Positions 7,451 to 15,232 of a stretch of DNA of 22,827 bases are shown in pieces. The notes under the pieces are model-generated. The model had not been told where the DNA came from and ran no database searches. It saw only the letters and a list, made by a program, of their open reading frames with translations. A program made the translations under genes and the position numbers. The DNA lies in contig JBOFIR010000041.1 in assembly GCA_051650265.1 (NCBI GenBank), forward strand, positions 1 to 22,827, written 5' to 3'. Numbering within the stretch: position 1 is the first letter of the stretch; the number at the start of each line of letters is the position of its first letter. Origin of the DNA: JBOFEH01 sp051650265. GTDB lineage: Bacteria > Bacillota > Clostridia > Lachnospirales > Cellulosilyticaceae.

Positions 7451-8254
7451 ATGAGAAAAAGAAAGAATTGGGAAGAATTAGAAATAAGAGATGACTTCAT
7501 GTTTGCTAAAGTCATGCGAGATAAGGTAATTTGCAAAAAAATCCTCGAGAAATTATTGCATACAAAGATCGCGGATATTTGGTATTTAGAAGAACAAAAA
7601 ACAATAGATATTTCACTAACCGCTAAAAGTGTAAGATTAGATGTGTTAGTAGAAGATGGCGAGAGAATTTTTAATATAGAGATGCAAGTGACTGATCAAG
7701 ATCACTTAGCCAAGAGAAGTCGTTACTATCAAGGAATGATAGACTTAAATGATATTGAAAAAGGTGCTTTTTATGAGGATTTAAAGGAAAACTATATTAT
7801 TTTTATTTGTACTTTTGATCCGTTTAAAGAAGGATTGTCACATTATAGTTTTCAAAATAGATGTAGCGAAGCACCTGATGTGTGTTTAGAAGATGGGACA
7901 CATAAGTTATTTTTCAATACAACAGCATATGATAAGGAACAAGATCAAGATATTAGAGGATTTTTGGAATATGTAAATGGCGGTCACTCTGATGTAGACT
8001 TTATTAAAGAAATAGAGAAAAAAGTGGAGCAAGTTAAGTTGAATAAAGAATGGAGAGGTGAGTATATGACACTCTTAATGTTAGAACAACAGAGGTATAG
8101 AGAGGGGCGAGAGGAAGGTAGAGAAGAAGGTAGAGAAGAAACGGTGAAGATTTTAAAGTTATCTATGCAAGGAATAGATACGGTAGAAATTGCTCAGAGA
8201 TTAGGACTTGATCAAAATAAGGTGGAACAAGTCATTAAACAATTTAAAGCTTAA
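7451..8254 (+). CDS. Rpn family recombination-promoting nuclease / PD-(D/E)XK transposase-like protein
   Basis: This 267-aa protein belongs to the Rpn/PDDEXK_2 group, which includes E. coli RpnA, nucleases that promote recA-independent recombination. The typical opening DDFMFAKVM (residues 14-22) leads into the nuclease core: Asp64 in VRLDVLVED, then Glu77 and Gln79 in NIEMQ, followed by the KRSRYYQGM helix (about 88-96). The C-terminal part has a REG/EEG tandem tract (coded by 12-nt in-frame repeats near 8104-8140) and a helix-turn-helix-like tail (TVEIAQRLGLDQNKVEQVI). Genes of this type are often present in many copies per clostridial genome. No terminal repeats or partner genes flank it, so nothing shows that it is mobile here. 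Annotated functions for this group are often over-read. Confidence 0.85.
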   Translation: MRKRKNWEELEIRDDFMFAKVMRDKVICKKILEKLLHTKIADIWYLEEQKTIDISLTAKSVRLDVLVEDGERIFNIEMQVTDQDHLAKRSRYYQGMIDLNDIEKGAFYEDLKENYIIFICTFDPFKEGLSHYSFQNRCSEAPDVCLEDGTHKLFFNTTAYDKEQDQDIRGFLEYVNGGHSDVDFIKEIEKKVEQVKLNKEWRGEYMTLLMLEQQRYREGREEGREEGREETVKILKLSMQGIDTVEIAQRLGLDQNKVEQVIKQFKA

Positions 8255-8310
8255 AAAATTTTAGTCTAGTGGTAAGTAGTGTATTAGTAACTGGTAACTC
8301 TGTTTAATTT

Positions 8311-8345
8311 GAAGAGGCGACTTTCTATAAGAGAGTTGCCTCTTC
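8311..8345 (+). terminator. Hairpin between the Rpn gene and the MCP gene
   Basis: GAAGAGGCGACT (8311-8322) pairs with AGTTGCCTCTTC (8334-8345), with one G-T pair. Only a weak T stretch follows, so termination may be partial. The position, 57 nt after the Rpn stop, suits a terminator. The rest of 8255-8428 shows no gene. Confidence 0.5.
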
Positions 8346-8428
8346 TACATTGATACTACTGAAAAGGTCTATAGATCCCGATAATTAGTTAGGAAATTGT
8401 GTAACTATATGAAAGGGGTATGGGTCAA

Positions 8429-9898
8429 ATGCTCAGTATCAAAAAGAATAGAGACATCGATCAGATACATCAACAAGTAAAAGTACGAATTGCAGGTGGT
8501 AGTAGAGAGGAGATTCGTCTTTATCATCAGAAGAATAAAGACATTCTCAAGATGATCCACAGGCTATTTGATAATGAAGATAGAAGCTATGAAGAGGTGC
8601 TCGTGCTTCTAGAGCGAAGTGCGGCGCTCAGTGACTTTGATGTGAATATGGGATTCACTTCACAGAAGATGAAGAAGGTGGCAAGTGAACTCACTCAGGC
8701 GAGTCAGTCCAATAGTGCGATGGTGGAGGAGGCAACGGCAAGTGTTGAAGCGGTAGCAGTTACTTTGAACCATAGTACGGGGGTGGTTGGTGAGATTGTG
8801 AATAAGGCGGTATACCTCAAGACAGTCAATCAAGAGAATAAAGGGAAGCTAGATGAGGCTACTAGACTCAAGGACTTTGTACTCGAGCAGACAGCTATCA
8901 TGGAGGGCAAGATCGCTGCACTTCAAGCGCTTGCGACCAATGTGCAAGAGATCGTAGAGGGTGTAAGAGGGATTGCGGAGCAGACCAATCTGCTAGCGCT
9001 CAATGCGAGTATCGAGGCAGCTAGAGCAGGCGATGCAGGCAGAGGCTTTGCGGTGGTAGCGCAGGAGATTAGAAATCTCGCTGAGGACACCAAAGGGAAG
9101 CTGACGTCTATGCAGGACTTCACGAAGCATATGCAAAATGTGACAGAAGAAGGTGTCCAAAGTATAGCGGCTACGAAGCAGTCTATAGAAGAGATGGGAA
9201 GTCAGCTTGATAGTGTGAGTGGAAGCTTTGAGAGAAGTGTCGGAGAGCTCGGGCAGACGATGGCACGTATAGAAAGCATCTCAGAGGAGATGGAAGAGGT
9301 CAATAGTGCGAGTCAGGAGATCTCGGCTGCAATGCATATCGTAGCAGAGGGTGCTGAAAAACTCAGTGGCACATCTCAGTTTGTACTGAGGGAAGCAGAG
9401 GCAGTGGATCAGTATGTGGGGCAGATCCGTGAGATCGACAAGACATTGTCCCATATCGTAAGAGGGTTGATCACTGTGCTGAATGAGGGAACGCATCCTA
9501 TATCAAATGAAAGTCTACTGCAAAATCTAGACAAAGCTATCGTCGCACACCAAGGATGGGTGAGCAAATTGGAGCAGATGGTCAGCCGTAGAGAACTGGC
9601 ACCACTTCAAGTAGATGGCAATAAATGTGCTTTTGGGCATTTTTATAATAGTATTACAGTTGAGCATCCGATGATCAAGGCGCAGTGGAAACAGATCGAG
9701 GGCATCCACAAAAACTTGCATAGCAATGGGGAGCGTGTGGTAGAATGTATTAAAAAAGAAAATTGGGAGCAGGCAGCCCACCTCTTGGCAGATACTAAGG
9801 CGCAGTCTCAAGAGATCATCAACCACTTTAAGGTGATTGGACAAATGGTCAGAGATTTGACACAAAAGCAAGAGCGGGTATTTGAGATTAAAATGTAG
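8429..9898 (+). CDS. Soluble methyl-accepting chemotaxis protein with C-terminal CZB zinc-binding domain
   Basis: This 489-aa receptor has no membrane segment. A long coiled-coil MCP signalling domain (about residues 70-330) includes the hairpin tip GIAEQTNLLALNASIEAARA near 181-200, which contacts CheA/CheW. The C-terminal chemoreceptor zinc-binding domain (about 365-480) matches the published pattern exactly: His374-x2-Trp, Cys400-A-F-G, and His427-x3-His431, with 22 and 21 residues between the blocks. CZB domains sense zinc and, through the Cys-Zn centre, oxidants such as hypochlorite. The ATG at 8429 is preferred over 8420, since the AAAGGGG (8412-8418) is 10 nt from it. The kinase gene starts 25 nt after the stop, so this receptor may be cotranscribed with a two-component system. 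No che gene lies nearby. A sigma-D-like CCCGATAA sits at 8377-8384 but lacks a good -35. Confidence 0.93.
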   Translation: MLSIKKNRDIDQIHQQVKVRIAGGSREEIRLYHQKNKDILKMIHRLFDNEDRSYEEVLVLLERSAALSDFDVNMGFTSQKMKKVASELTQASQSNSAMVEEATASVEAVAVTLNHSTGVVGEIVNKAVYLKTVNQENKGKLDEATRLKDFVLEQTAIMEGKIAALQALATNVQEIVEGVRGIAEQTNLLALNASIEAARAGDAGRGFAVVAQEIRNLAEDTKGKLTSMQDFTKHMQNVTEEGVQSIAATKQSIEEMGSQLDSVSGSFERSVGELGQTMARIESISEEMEEVNSASQEISAAMHIVAEGAEKLSGTSQFVLREAEAVDQYVGQIREIDKTLSHIVRGLITVLNEGTHPISNESLLQNLDKAIVAHQGWVSKLEQMVSRRELAPLQVDGNKCAFGHFYNSITVEHPMIKAQWKQIEGIHKNLHSNGERVVECIKKENWEQAAHLLADTKAQSQEIINHFKVIGQMVRDLTQKQERVFEIKM

Positions 9899-9923
9899 TT
9901 CTATAGGGGGTGGGGAGTAAAAG

Positions 9924-11024
9924 ATGAATCCTATCTATATTGTATTGCAGGTCATCGTGAGCCTGTATTGCATCGATTTGATGATTCAAAATGAAGTCGG
10001 TGAATTTTGGAGTATCTTGATCATAGGCGTGCACCTGGTGGTCTATTTGCTAGGTGCTATTCTGAAGGAAAGACAAATCCGAGTCAAAATTTGTATGGGG
10101 GATATGCTCTGGCTTGTTGGATGTATGGTGATGAAGTGGCCAGGGATAGGGATTATCGCAGCGCTGTTGTGTGCAGAATATGTCTTGTTGGTAGAAAAGA
10201 AAGGCGTATGTGTGGTGCTTGTAGGGATAGTAGGACTAGCAACTCTCATAGATCTTGAAGTTATCAGGATGATGTGGGGGGCGTATCTTGTGATCGGTGT
10301 GCTGGGCTGGTTTATCTATAGAAATGAAAAGCGGGTCACGTACCTACTGTGTACCAATCAAACACTCAAAGAAGAAGCAGTCATACTCCAGCATCAGATC
10401 GAACGCATCACCAAAGAAAAGTCTCAGATTGTGCAGCTCACTCAGATCAATGAGCGTAACCTTATGGCGCAGCGGCTCCATGATAAGATTGGGCACACAT
10501 TGGCAGGCAATATCATGCAGCTGGAGGTAGTCAAACTCCTACTTGGGCAAGATACAGAGCGTGCTGCTCAGATGGTGGGGCAGATCACAGATCAACTAAG
10601 AGCAGGTATGGATGATATTCGTATGACGCTAAGGGCGCTCAAGCCTGAACAAGGTGAAGTAGGAATTGAAGAAATCAAGAAGATGCTCAGGGATGTAGAG
10701 GCTAGTCAGGAGATCAAGACATACCTTCATTATGAGGGAGATCTTGGGGATATAGGCATCAACAAGTGGCAGGTTATCTCGGAGAGTCTGAGGGAATATA
10801 TCACCAACTTTCTCAAGTATTCTCAGGGCAATCAGATCAATGTGTCGGTGCAGAACTTCAATCAGGTGATACGTGTCAGCTTTGAGGATAATGGCAAAGT
10901 AGAAGGTGTAATCAAGAAGGGATTGGGAATCAGGGGGATCGAGGAGCGTATGGCGGTAAACAACGGACGCATGGTGCTCAACACAGACGAGGGGTTCCAA
11001 ATCATCTTGATATTTCATAAATAG
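9924..11024 (+). CDS. NarL/DesK-family sensor histidine kinase
   Basis: This 366-aa kinase has five or six closely packed membrane helices in the first about 135 residues, with no extracytoplasmic sensor domain, then a coiled coil and the HisKA_3 dimerisation domain with the phospho-acceptor His186 (RLHDKIGHTLAGN). The HATPase region follows with a divergent N box (ESLREYITNFLKYSQ; usual form NALKHS), a G1 box FEDNG and a G2 box GLGIRGIEERM. Kinases with this layout (DesK, LiaS type) usually sense membrane state or antibiotics through the helices. It is preceded by GGGGTGGGGAG and followed by the response-regulator gene, whose Shine-Dalgarno overlaps this stop codon. It should phosphorylate that partner. 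Confidence 0.92.
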   Translation: MNPIYIVLQVIVSLYCIDLMIQNEVGEFWSILIIGVHLVVYLLGAILKERQIRVKICMGDMLWLVGCMVMKWPGIGIIAALLCAEYVLLVEKKGVCVVLVGIVGLATLIDLEVIRMMWGAYLVIGVLGWFIYRNEKRVTYLLCTNQTLKEEAVILQHQIERITKEKSQIVQLTQINERNLMAQRLHDKIGHTLAGNIMQLEVVKLLLGQDTERAAQMVGQITDQLRAGMDDIRMTLRALKPEQGEVGIEEIKKMLRDVEASQEIKTYLHYEGDLGDIGINKWQVISESLREYITNFLKYSQGNQINVSVQNFNQVIRVSFEDNGKVEGVIKKGLGIRGIEERMAVNNGRMVLNTDEGFQIILIFHK

Positions 11025-11034
11025 GAGGGTGTGT

Positions 11035-11667
11035 ATGGTTAGGGTACTGGTAGTAGATGATGATAGCCTCATCAGGGAGAGTCTCAAACTGATATTAGGA
11101 AGTTTTGAAGGGATAGAGGTCGTGGATGTTGCGGCCAATGGCAAAGAGTGTATTGATAAGGTGAAGAACTGTGAAGTGGATGTGGTCTTGCTGGATATGA
11201 GGATGCCCATCATGACAGGGGTAGAAGTACTTAAGTACTTCAAGGCTCAAGGGCTACCGCTCAAGACATTGGTCCTCACCACCTTTGATGAAGATGAATT
11301 GATTGCTGGGGCATTAGAGCATGGCGCGGCGGGCTATATCCTCAAGAATAGTACACCTGATAAGATTGCCCAAGCGATCAGATCTGTAGCAGTAGGCCAT
11401 GGGGTGTTTGAGACAGAAATCATCCAGCGTATGGGTGATCAAAGCAAAGAACAAGGCAAAGATCAGCGTAAAGATCTGACGCAGTATGGACTTTCCAAGA
11501 GGGAACTAGAGATGGTGGAACTGGTGGCAGAGGGTTTGTCCAACAAGGAGATTGCTGAAAAACTTTACATATCAGAAGGGACAGTGAAGAATTATATCAC
11601 ATCTGTACTAGGAAAGATGGACCTCAAGCACCGTACACAAATAGCGATTACTTATATCAAGTCTTAA
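11035..11667 (+). CDS. NarL/LuxR-family response regulator
   Basis: This 210-aa regulator has a receiver domain (residues 1-120) with acidic pocket Asp8-Asp10, phospho-acceptor Asp54 (LLDMRMP), Thr in LTT and Lys in the KN loop. A LuxR-type helix-turn-helix follows at about 148-210 (LSKRELEMVELVAEGLSNKE, then EGTVKNYITSVL). ATG 11035 sits 5 nt after AGGAGGG, and an in-frame GTG at 11029 lies inside that site. The kinase stop overlaps the Shine-Dalgarno, so the two are cotranscribed and probably coupled. The exporter operon begins 100 nt downstream, with a palindrome between them that could be this protein's binding site. Confidence 0.95.
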   Translation: MVRVLVVDDDSLIRESLKLILGSFEGIEVVDVAANGKECIDKVKNCEVDVVLLDMRMPIMTGVEVLKYFKAQGLPLKTLVLTTFDEDELIAGALEHGAAGYILKNSTPDKIAQAIRSVAVGHGVFETEIIQRMGDQSKEQGKDQRKDLTQYGLSKRELEMVELVAEGLSNKEIAEKLYISEGTVKNYITSVLGKMDLKHRTQIAITYIKS

Positions 11668-11683
11668 TATGACTAAAGTCATA
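11668..11683. promoter_or_regulatory. 16-nt palindrome, candidate response-regulator operator
   Basis: TATGACT-AA-AGTCATA is a perfect 7-bp inverted repeat with a 2-bp centre, located 1 nt after the regulator stop and about 85 nt before the exporter start. NarL-type regulators bind such dyads. The same motif with one change lies at 15145-15160, at a similar distance from a gene start. A TATACT (11729-11734) could be the -10 of the exporter promoter. Confidence 0.5.
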
Positions 11684-11686
11684 ATC

Positions 11687-11727
11687 AGAAGGTTACTTTT
11701 GTTACTAAAAAAGTAGCCTTCTTTTTT
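11687..11727 (+). terminator. Rho-independent terminator between response regulator and exporter genes
   Basis: AGAAGGTTACTTTT (11687-11700) pairs with AAAAGTAGCCTTCT (11709-11722), with one G-T pair, followed by six T. It should stop most read-through from the regulator genes, so the exporter needs its own promoter. Confidence 0.85.
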
Positions 11728-11767
11728 GTATACTAATGTCAAAGGTAGAAAACGAGGAGGGTACACA

Positions 11768-12703
11768 ATGAATGTTGTAGAAATCGATAAATTATATAAA
11801 AGCTTTGGGGAAGTGCAGGCCATCAATCATTTGGATTTACAAATCAGAGAGGGAGAAATCTTTGGTCTACTAGGTCCTAATGGGGCAGGCAAGAGTACAA
11901 CGATCAATATATTGAGTATGTTGGTGAAGAAAGATAAGGGAGATGTGAAAATCTTTGGGAAGGATCTCGTGAGCCATGAGATGACCATCAAAAAGGATAT
12001 GGGCATTGTGCCACAGGAGCGGGCAATCTTCGAAGAACTGAGTGCTTATGAAAATGTGAGTTTCTTTGGTTCACTCTATGGCCTCAAAAAAGAGGAGCTG
12101 AAGCAGAAGACACTAGAGGCACTCGCCTTTGTAGGACTAGAAGATAAGGGCAAGAGTAAAGCCAAGACATTCTCAGGGGGGATGAAGCGACGTCTTAATA
12201 TCGCTTGTGGCATCGTCCATGAACCGAAGCTCATTATTATGGATGAACCAACGGTTGGGATCGATCCGCAGTCTAGAAATTATATTCTTTCATCGATCAA
12301 GGCGCTCAATCAAAGAGGTGCAACAGTGATCTATACCACCCACTATATGGAGGAGGCAGAAGCGATTTGTGACCGTATCGCAATTGTAGATCGTGGTAGC
12401 GTGATTGCAATGGGGACGCAGAGAGAGCTGGCATCGATTATTGATGACAAAAATACGATTCAAGTAACCGTAAGAGATGTGACGCAGGTTGACGAAGCGG
12501 CACTTGGTCAGATCAAAGGTGTGATCCATGTACAGTTTGAAGGTAATAAACTGACGATCGCTTCTAAGAAGGAAGTGACAAACTTAGATAAGATTATTAC
12601 CTATCTCACAGAGACCAAGGCTCAGATTGTAGGCATACAAACCAAAGAACTTGATCTAGAAGATGTGTTCTTAAATCTAACAGGTAGAAAACTAAGGGAT
12701 TAG
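11768..12703 (+). CDS. ABC exporter ATP-binding protein (DrrA/CcmA type)
   Basis: This 311-aa ATPase powers the ABC-2 exporter coded by the next two genes. It has Walker A GPNGAGKST (from residue 36), signature FSGGMKRR (135-142), Walker B LIIMDEPT with Asp159-Glu160, and the H-loop TTHYMEEAE. A C-terminal extension (about 220-311) resembles the DUF4162 tail of antibiotic and lipid exporters. ATG 11768 follows GAGGAGGGT. The frame is open further up, but the earlier starts overlap the promoter and terminator. Its proximity to a DesK/LiaS-type two-component system suggests induction by a membrane-active compound, which is inference. Confidence 0.95.
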   Translation: MNVVEIDKLYKSFGEVQAINHLDLQIREGEIFGLLGPNGAGKSTTINILSMLVKKDKGDVKIFGKDLVSHEMTIKKDMGIVPQERAIFEELSAYENVSFFGSLYGLKKEELKQKTLEALAFVGLEDKGKSKAKTFSGGMKRRLNIACGIVHEPKLIIMDEPTVGIDPQSRNYILSSIKALNQRGATVIYTTHYMEEAEAICDRIAIVDRGSVIAMGTQRELASIIDDKNTIQVTVRDVTQVDEAALGQIKGVIHVQFEGNKLTIASKKEVTNLDKIITYLTETKAQIVGIQTKELDLEDVFLNLTGRKLRD

Positions 12704-12714
12704 GAGGTGATCAA

Positions 12715-13833
12715 ATGGTAGGGATTCAAATTATTAAGAACTCTATAAAGCGTAAGCTCTATGATTATAAAACATTGATTATGATCAGTCTCTTTCCACT
12801 CATTCTCACCACCATCTTTGTGAATGTCTTTGGGAAAATAGAAGATGTGGACTTAGGGGAAATGAAGGTAGTGATCCAAAGTGAGACGACGGAGCACGGC
12901 GCCGCTTATGCACAGATGCTAGACCAGATTCGGGAATCTGGAGGAAGTATGATAGAGAGTGTGTGTATCACAGCGGATCAAGATGGTGAGGCAGCGCTCA
13001 AGGCGGAAGGTGGGGACTTCTTGGTCGTGATCAAGGAAGCGCCGCTGAAGATAGAGATTGTTCAAGGAAAAGGGACTCGCATCGAGATGATGCAGATCGA
13101 AGTCATCTCTCAAAACTATGCAAGACAGCTAGTACTGGGTGAACTGACTGGAGGCGCAGTGCCAACGGGTGAAACAGCCTGGACGTATGATAAGGTGGCA
13201 AAGCAAGAAACCATTCCAATCACCATAGGAATGACCATTACCATGATTGTGTTTGGCGCACTGCTTGGCGGACAATATGGAATCAACCAGATGTTCTATA
13301 TCAAGGAAGCGCGGGGCAGAAGAGTAATAACAGCGCCGATTCGCGAAGGCAGTCTCTATATTTATGAATTGATTGCTTCATTTATGGTATTGTTCGTAGT
13401 GACTTTGGGTTTGGTCGGGATTTATAGTGTATCTTATGATCTGGGATTGGAACAGAATCTAGTGGGTGTGGTTGGTATTGTAGCGGCGCTGACATTCATG
13501 GCCATTACGATGGGTGTCGTCATAGGGATGTTTGTCAAGAGTCCATCAGCTGGAGAAAATATATTATCTTTGATTGTCATCGTGGTCAACTTTACAAGTG
13601 GCGGCTTTACACCAGGAGTTGATTTGGGGCTCGTAGGAAAACTCAGTCCGATCAGAGGGATTTTGGATGTTTTAACAGATATGGTCGTTAAGGGGCGTGC
13701 TGATGGAACGGCTCGCGTCATTGCAAGTATCGTGGGTATATGTGTGGCAGTGCTTGTCATGGCATTTGGACTTTTAAGAATCAAGGAGAAGGGGGCTACT
13801 TATGGAAAATATACTAAAACTCATGAAGCATAA
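12715..13833 (+). CDS. ABC-2 type exporter permease, first subunit
   Basis: This 372-aa membrane protein fits the ABC2_membrane_3 pattern: one helix near residues 19-38, a soluble extracytoplasmic domain to about 160, then five helices in the C-terminal half (from about 168; the last about 340-358). It pairs with the ATPase before it and the permease after it. AGGAGGTGA starts right at the ATPase stop. Its last 32 nt overlap the next gene, which indicates coupled translation of two unlike permease halves. The cargo is not evident; peptides, antibiotics or lipids are the usual cargo of this type. Confidence 0.92.
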   Translation: MVGIQIIKNSIKRKLYDYKTLIMISLFPLILTTIFVNVFGKIEDVDLGEMKVVIQSETTEHGAAYAQMLDQIRESGGSMIESVCITADQDGEAALKAEGGDFLVVIKEAPLKIEIVQGKGTRIEMMQIEVISQNYARQLVLGELTGGAVPTGETAWTYDKVAKQETIPITIGMTITMIVFGALLGGQYGINQMFYIKEARGRRVITAPIREGSLYIYELIASFMVLFVVTLGLVGIYSVSYDLGLEQNLVGVVGIVAALTFMAITMGVVIGMFVKSPSAGENILSLIVIVVNFTSGGFTPGVDLGLVGKLSPIRGILDVLTDMVVKGRADGTARVIASIVGICVAVLVMAFGLLRIKEKGATYGKYTKTHEA

Positions 13834-14932
13834 TATCAAGATGTTTTTGAGGGAGCCATGGGGAATTGGCTGCCTGGTGTTGCCAATTGTGATGAGTGTG
13901 GTTATGATCAAAATGTTGAGTATCGATAGCATGTCTGTGCAAGGTACGATCGGGATTTTCTTTACACAGCAAAATCAAGAGGTGGTGCAACAACTAAGTA
14001 AAAATTTGGCAGAAGAGAATATCGCGGTAAATTTGTATGAGGGTGAGCAGCAAGTAGGAGGGCTTGAAGAAGAAGCACGTGAAAAACTCAATGTGATCAT
14101 GCAAATCGATGATGTAGATTTGGTGCAGGCGATGGCCGAGGGGCAAAAAGCCATCAAAATTACTTATAAGGAAGCGGATAATAGCTCTGAGATCGTGAAA
14201 CAAAGTGTAGAAAAGCACTTAAGTGAAATGCAGCAGCTGGCCAAGGTGAGTGAAGGAGATCATGGGATGTTCCAAAAGCTTAATCAAGTGCTTGAGGTAC
14301 AGACAAAGGATATCATCCTAAAGCAAGATGGTGTGACCTATATGTCAAGTAAGCAGGGTTTTGGGATCTTTGTGATGCTACTGCTCCTATCAGGTGGCTA
14401 CAATCTGAAGACGATGGCAAGAGAAAAGGAATCCAAAGTGTATGAAAGAATCGTAGGAGGACCAGTCAAAAAGTATGAGTATATCTTGGGGCATGTAGGT
14501 GGCAGCTTTGTACTACTTAGTCTACAGGTGGTATTGGAGTGGTTGGCACTGGTAAGTCTGAAGGTAAACTTTGATCTTGGGATCGGTACATTTTTAATCA
14601 TAGGATTGGTATTGGCACTTGTGAGTATAGGGGTTGGGCTACTTTTATTGGCAGTTAGCAAGAGTGCAAATGTGTTTGGCATGTTGCTTGGATTTGTGGT
14701 ACCACCCATGGCGATGCTCAGCGATTGTATTTTTCCTATTGAATTTTTGCCAAATTGGATCGATAAGATGTCGTTGGTCTTTCCTTTGAGATGGATTATG
14801 GAAGGGTACAATACGGCATTGTCCGGTGGTTCGCTAATGCAGCTATTAGGGTGTCTTTTGTTGGCAAGTGTGCTGGCGGTCGTATTGATCCTCTTGAGCA
14901 TTATTATAGAGGGCTTCTACCAAACAGAATAA
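13802..14932 (+). CDS. ABC-2 type exporter permease, second subunit
   Basis: This 376-aa protein has the same layout as the previous subunit: a helix at about 20-40, an extracytoplasmic domain to about 180, then about five helices ending near the C-terminus. The two are only weakly alike in sequence, so the exporter is probably a heterodimer. The segment EKESKVYERIVGGPVKKYEY is the coupling region typical of the family, and the block VFPLRWIMEGYN is the usual end-of-helix motif. The gene overlaps its neighbour by 32 nt, and AAGGAG precedes ATG 13802. A terminator follows 14 nt after the stop. Confidence 0.92.
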   Translation: MENILKLMKHNIKMFLREPWGIGCLVLPIVMSVVMIKMLSIDSMSVQGTIGIFFTQQNQEVVQQLSKNLAEENIAVNLYEGEQQVGGLEEEAREKLNVIMQIDDVDLVQAMAEGQKAIKITYKEADNSSEIVKQSVEKHLSEMQQLAKVSEGDHGMFQKLNQVLEVQTKDIILKQDGVTYMSSKQGFGIFVMLLLLSGGYNLKTMAREKESKVYERIVGGPVKKYEYILGHVGGSFVLLSLQVVLEWLALVSLKVNFDLGIGTFLIIGLVLALVSIGVGLLLLAVSKSANVFGMLLGFVVPPMAMLSDCIFPIEFLPNWIDKMSLVFPLRWIMEGYNTALSGGSLMQLLGCLLLASVLAVVLILLSIIIEGFYQTE

Positions 14933-14945
14933 ATTTTATCCACAA

Positions 14946-14979
14946 AGCCTATTGGCCTATTTGGTCAATGGGCTCTTTT
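14946..14979 (+). terminator. Terminator of the exporter operon
   Basis: AGCCTATTGGCC (14946-14957) pairs with GGTCAATGGGCT (14963-14974) with G-T pairs, then CTTTTG. The remaining stretch to 15232 is very AT-rich, holds a palindrome at 15145-15160 and shows no gene. Confidence 0.7.
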
Positions 14980-15144
14980 GTTTACCCAAAATACTTCACT
15001 CTAGCAAGTTGCAAGATAGATAACAAAATACTTCAGTTGCACATCAATTCTTTCAATGTCAAATAGATAAAAGTAAAAATAACAGTAGATTAATGTTAAA
15101 TACATTTTTTAAAGGATAAAAAACAATAGGTTTTTGAAAAAGGT

Positions 15145-15160
15145 TATAACTAAAGTCATA
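15145..15160. promoter_or_regulatory. Second copy of the TATGACTNNAGTCATA palindrome
   Basis: TATAACTAAAGTCATA differs from the 11668-11683 site at one of 16 positions, and even the two centre bases (AA) agree. It is 72 nt before the start of the 15233 gene. The shared motif suggests that one regulator, most simply the adjacent response regulator, acts on both the exporter operon and this gene. Confidence 0.45.
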
Positions 15161-15232
15161 AAAAATGTTTACATAATTAAAATTAAATAATAAAATAAAA
15201 TTAAGTTAAAATATAAAATAAGGGGACTATAA

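Noticed and set aside
8104..8140. 12-nt tandem repeats in the Rpn-family gene as a phase-variation switch
   Set aside because: The unit is a multiple of three, so changes in copy number keep the frame; REG/EEG tracts are common in this family.
7451..8254. Rpn-family gene as an active insertion sequence
   Set aside because: No terminal inverted repeats or target-site duplications flank it, and it has an ordinary promoter.
8377..8384. Sigma-D (flagellar) promoter for the chemoreceptor gene
   Set aside because: CCCGATAA resembles the -10, but no TAAA-like -35 lies at the right distance.
10629..11243. Open frame of 204 aa on the minus strand across the kinase/regulator junction
   Set aside because: It is antisense to well-supported kinase and response-regulator domains and has no ribosome site or recognisable domain.
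14398..14901. Open frame of 167 aa on the minus strand inside the second permease gene
   Set aside because: It lies wholly opposite a clear ABC-2 permease and reads as the low-complexity shadow of its hydrophobic segments.
15061..15232. A + T-rich gap as an origin or small RNA gene
   Set aside because: There are no iterons, DnaA boxes or RNA-like hairpins beyond the palindrome at 15145-15160.
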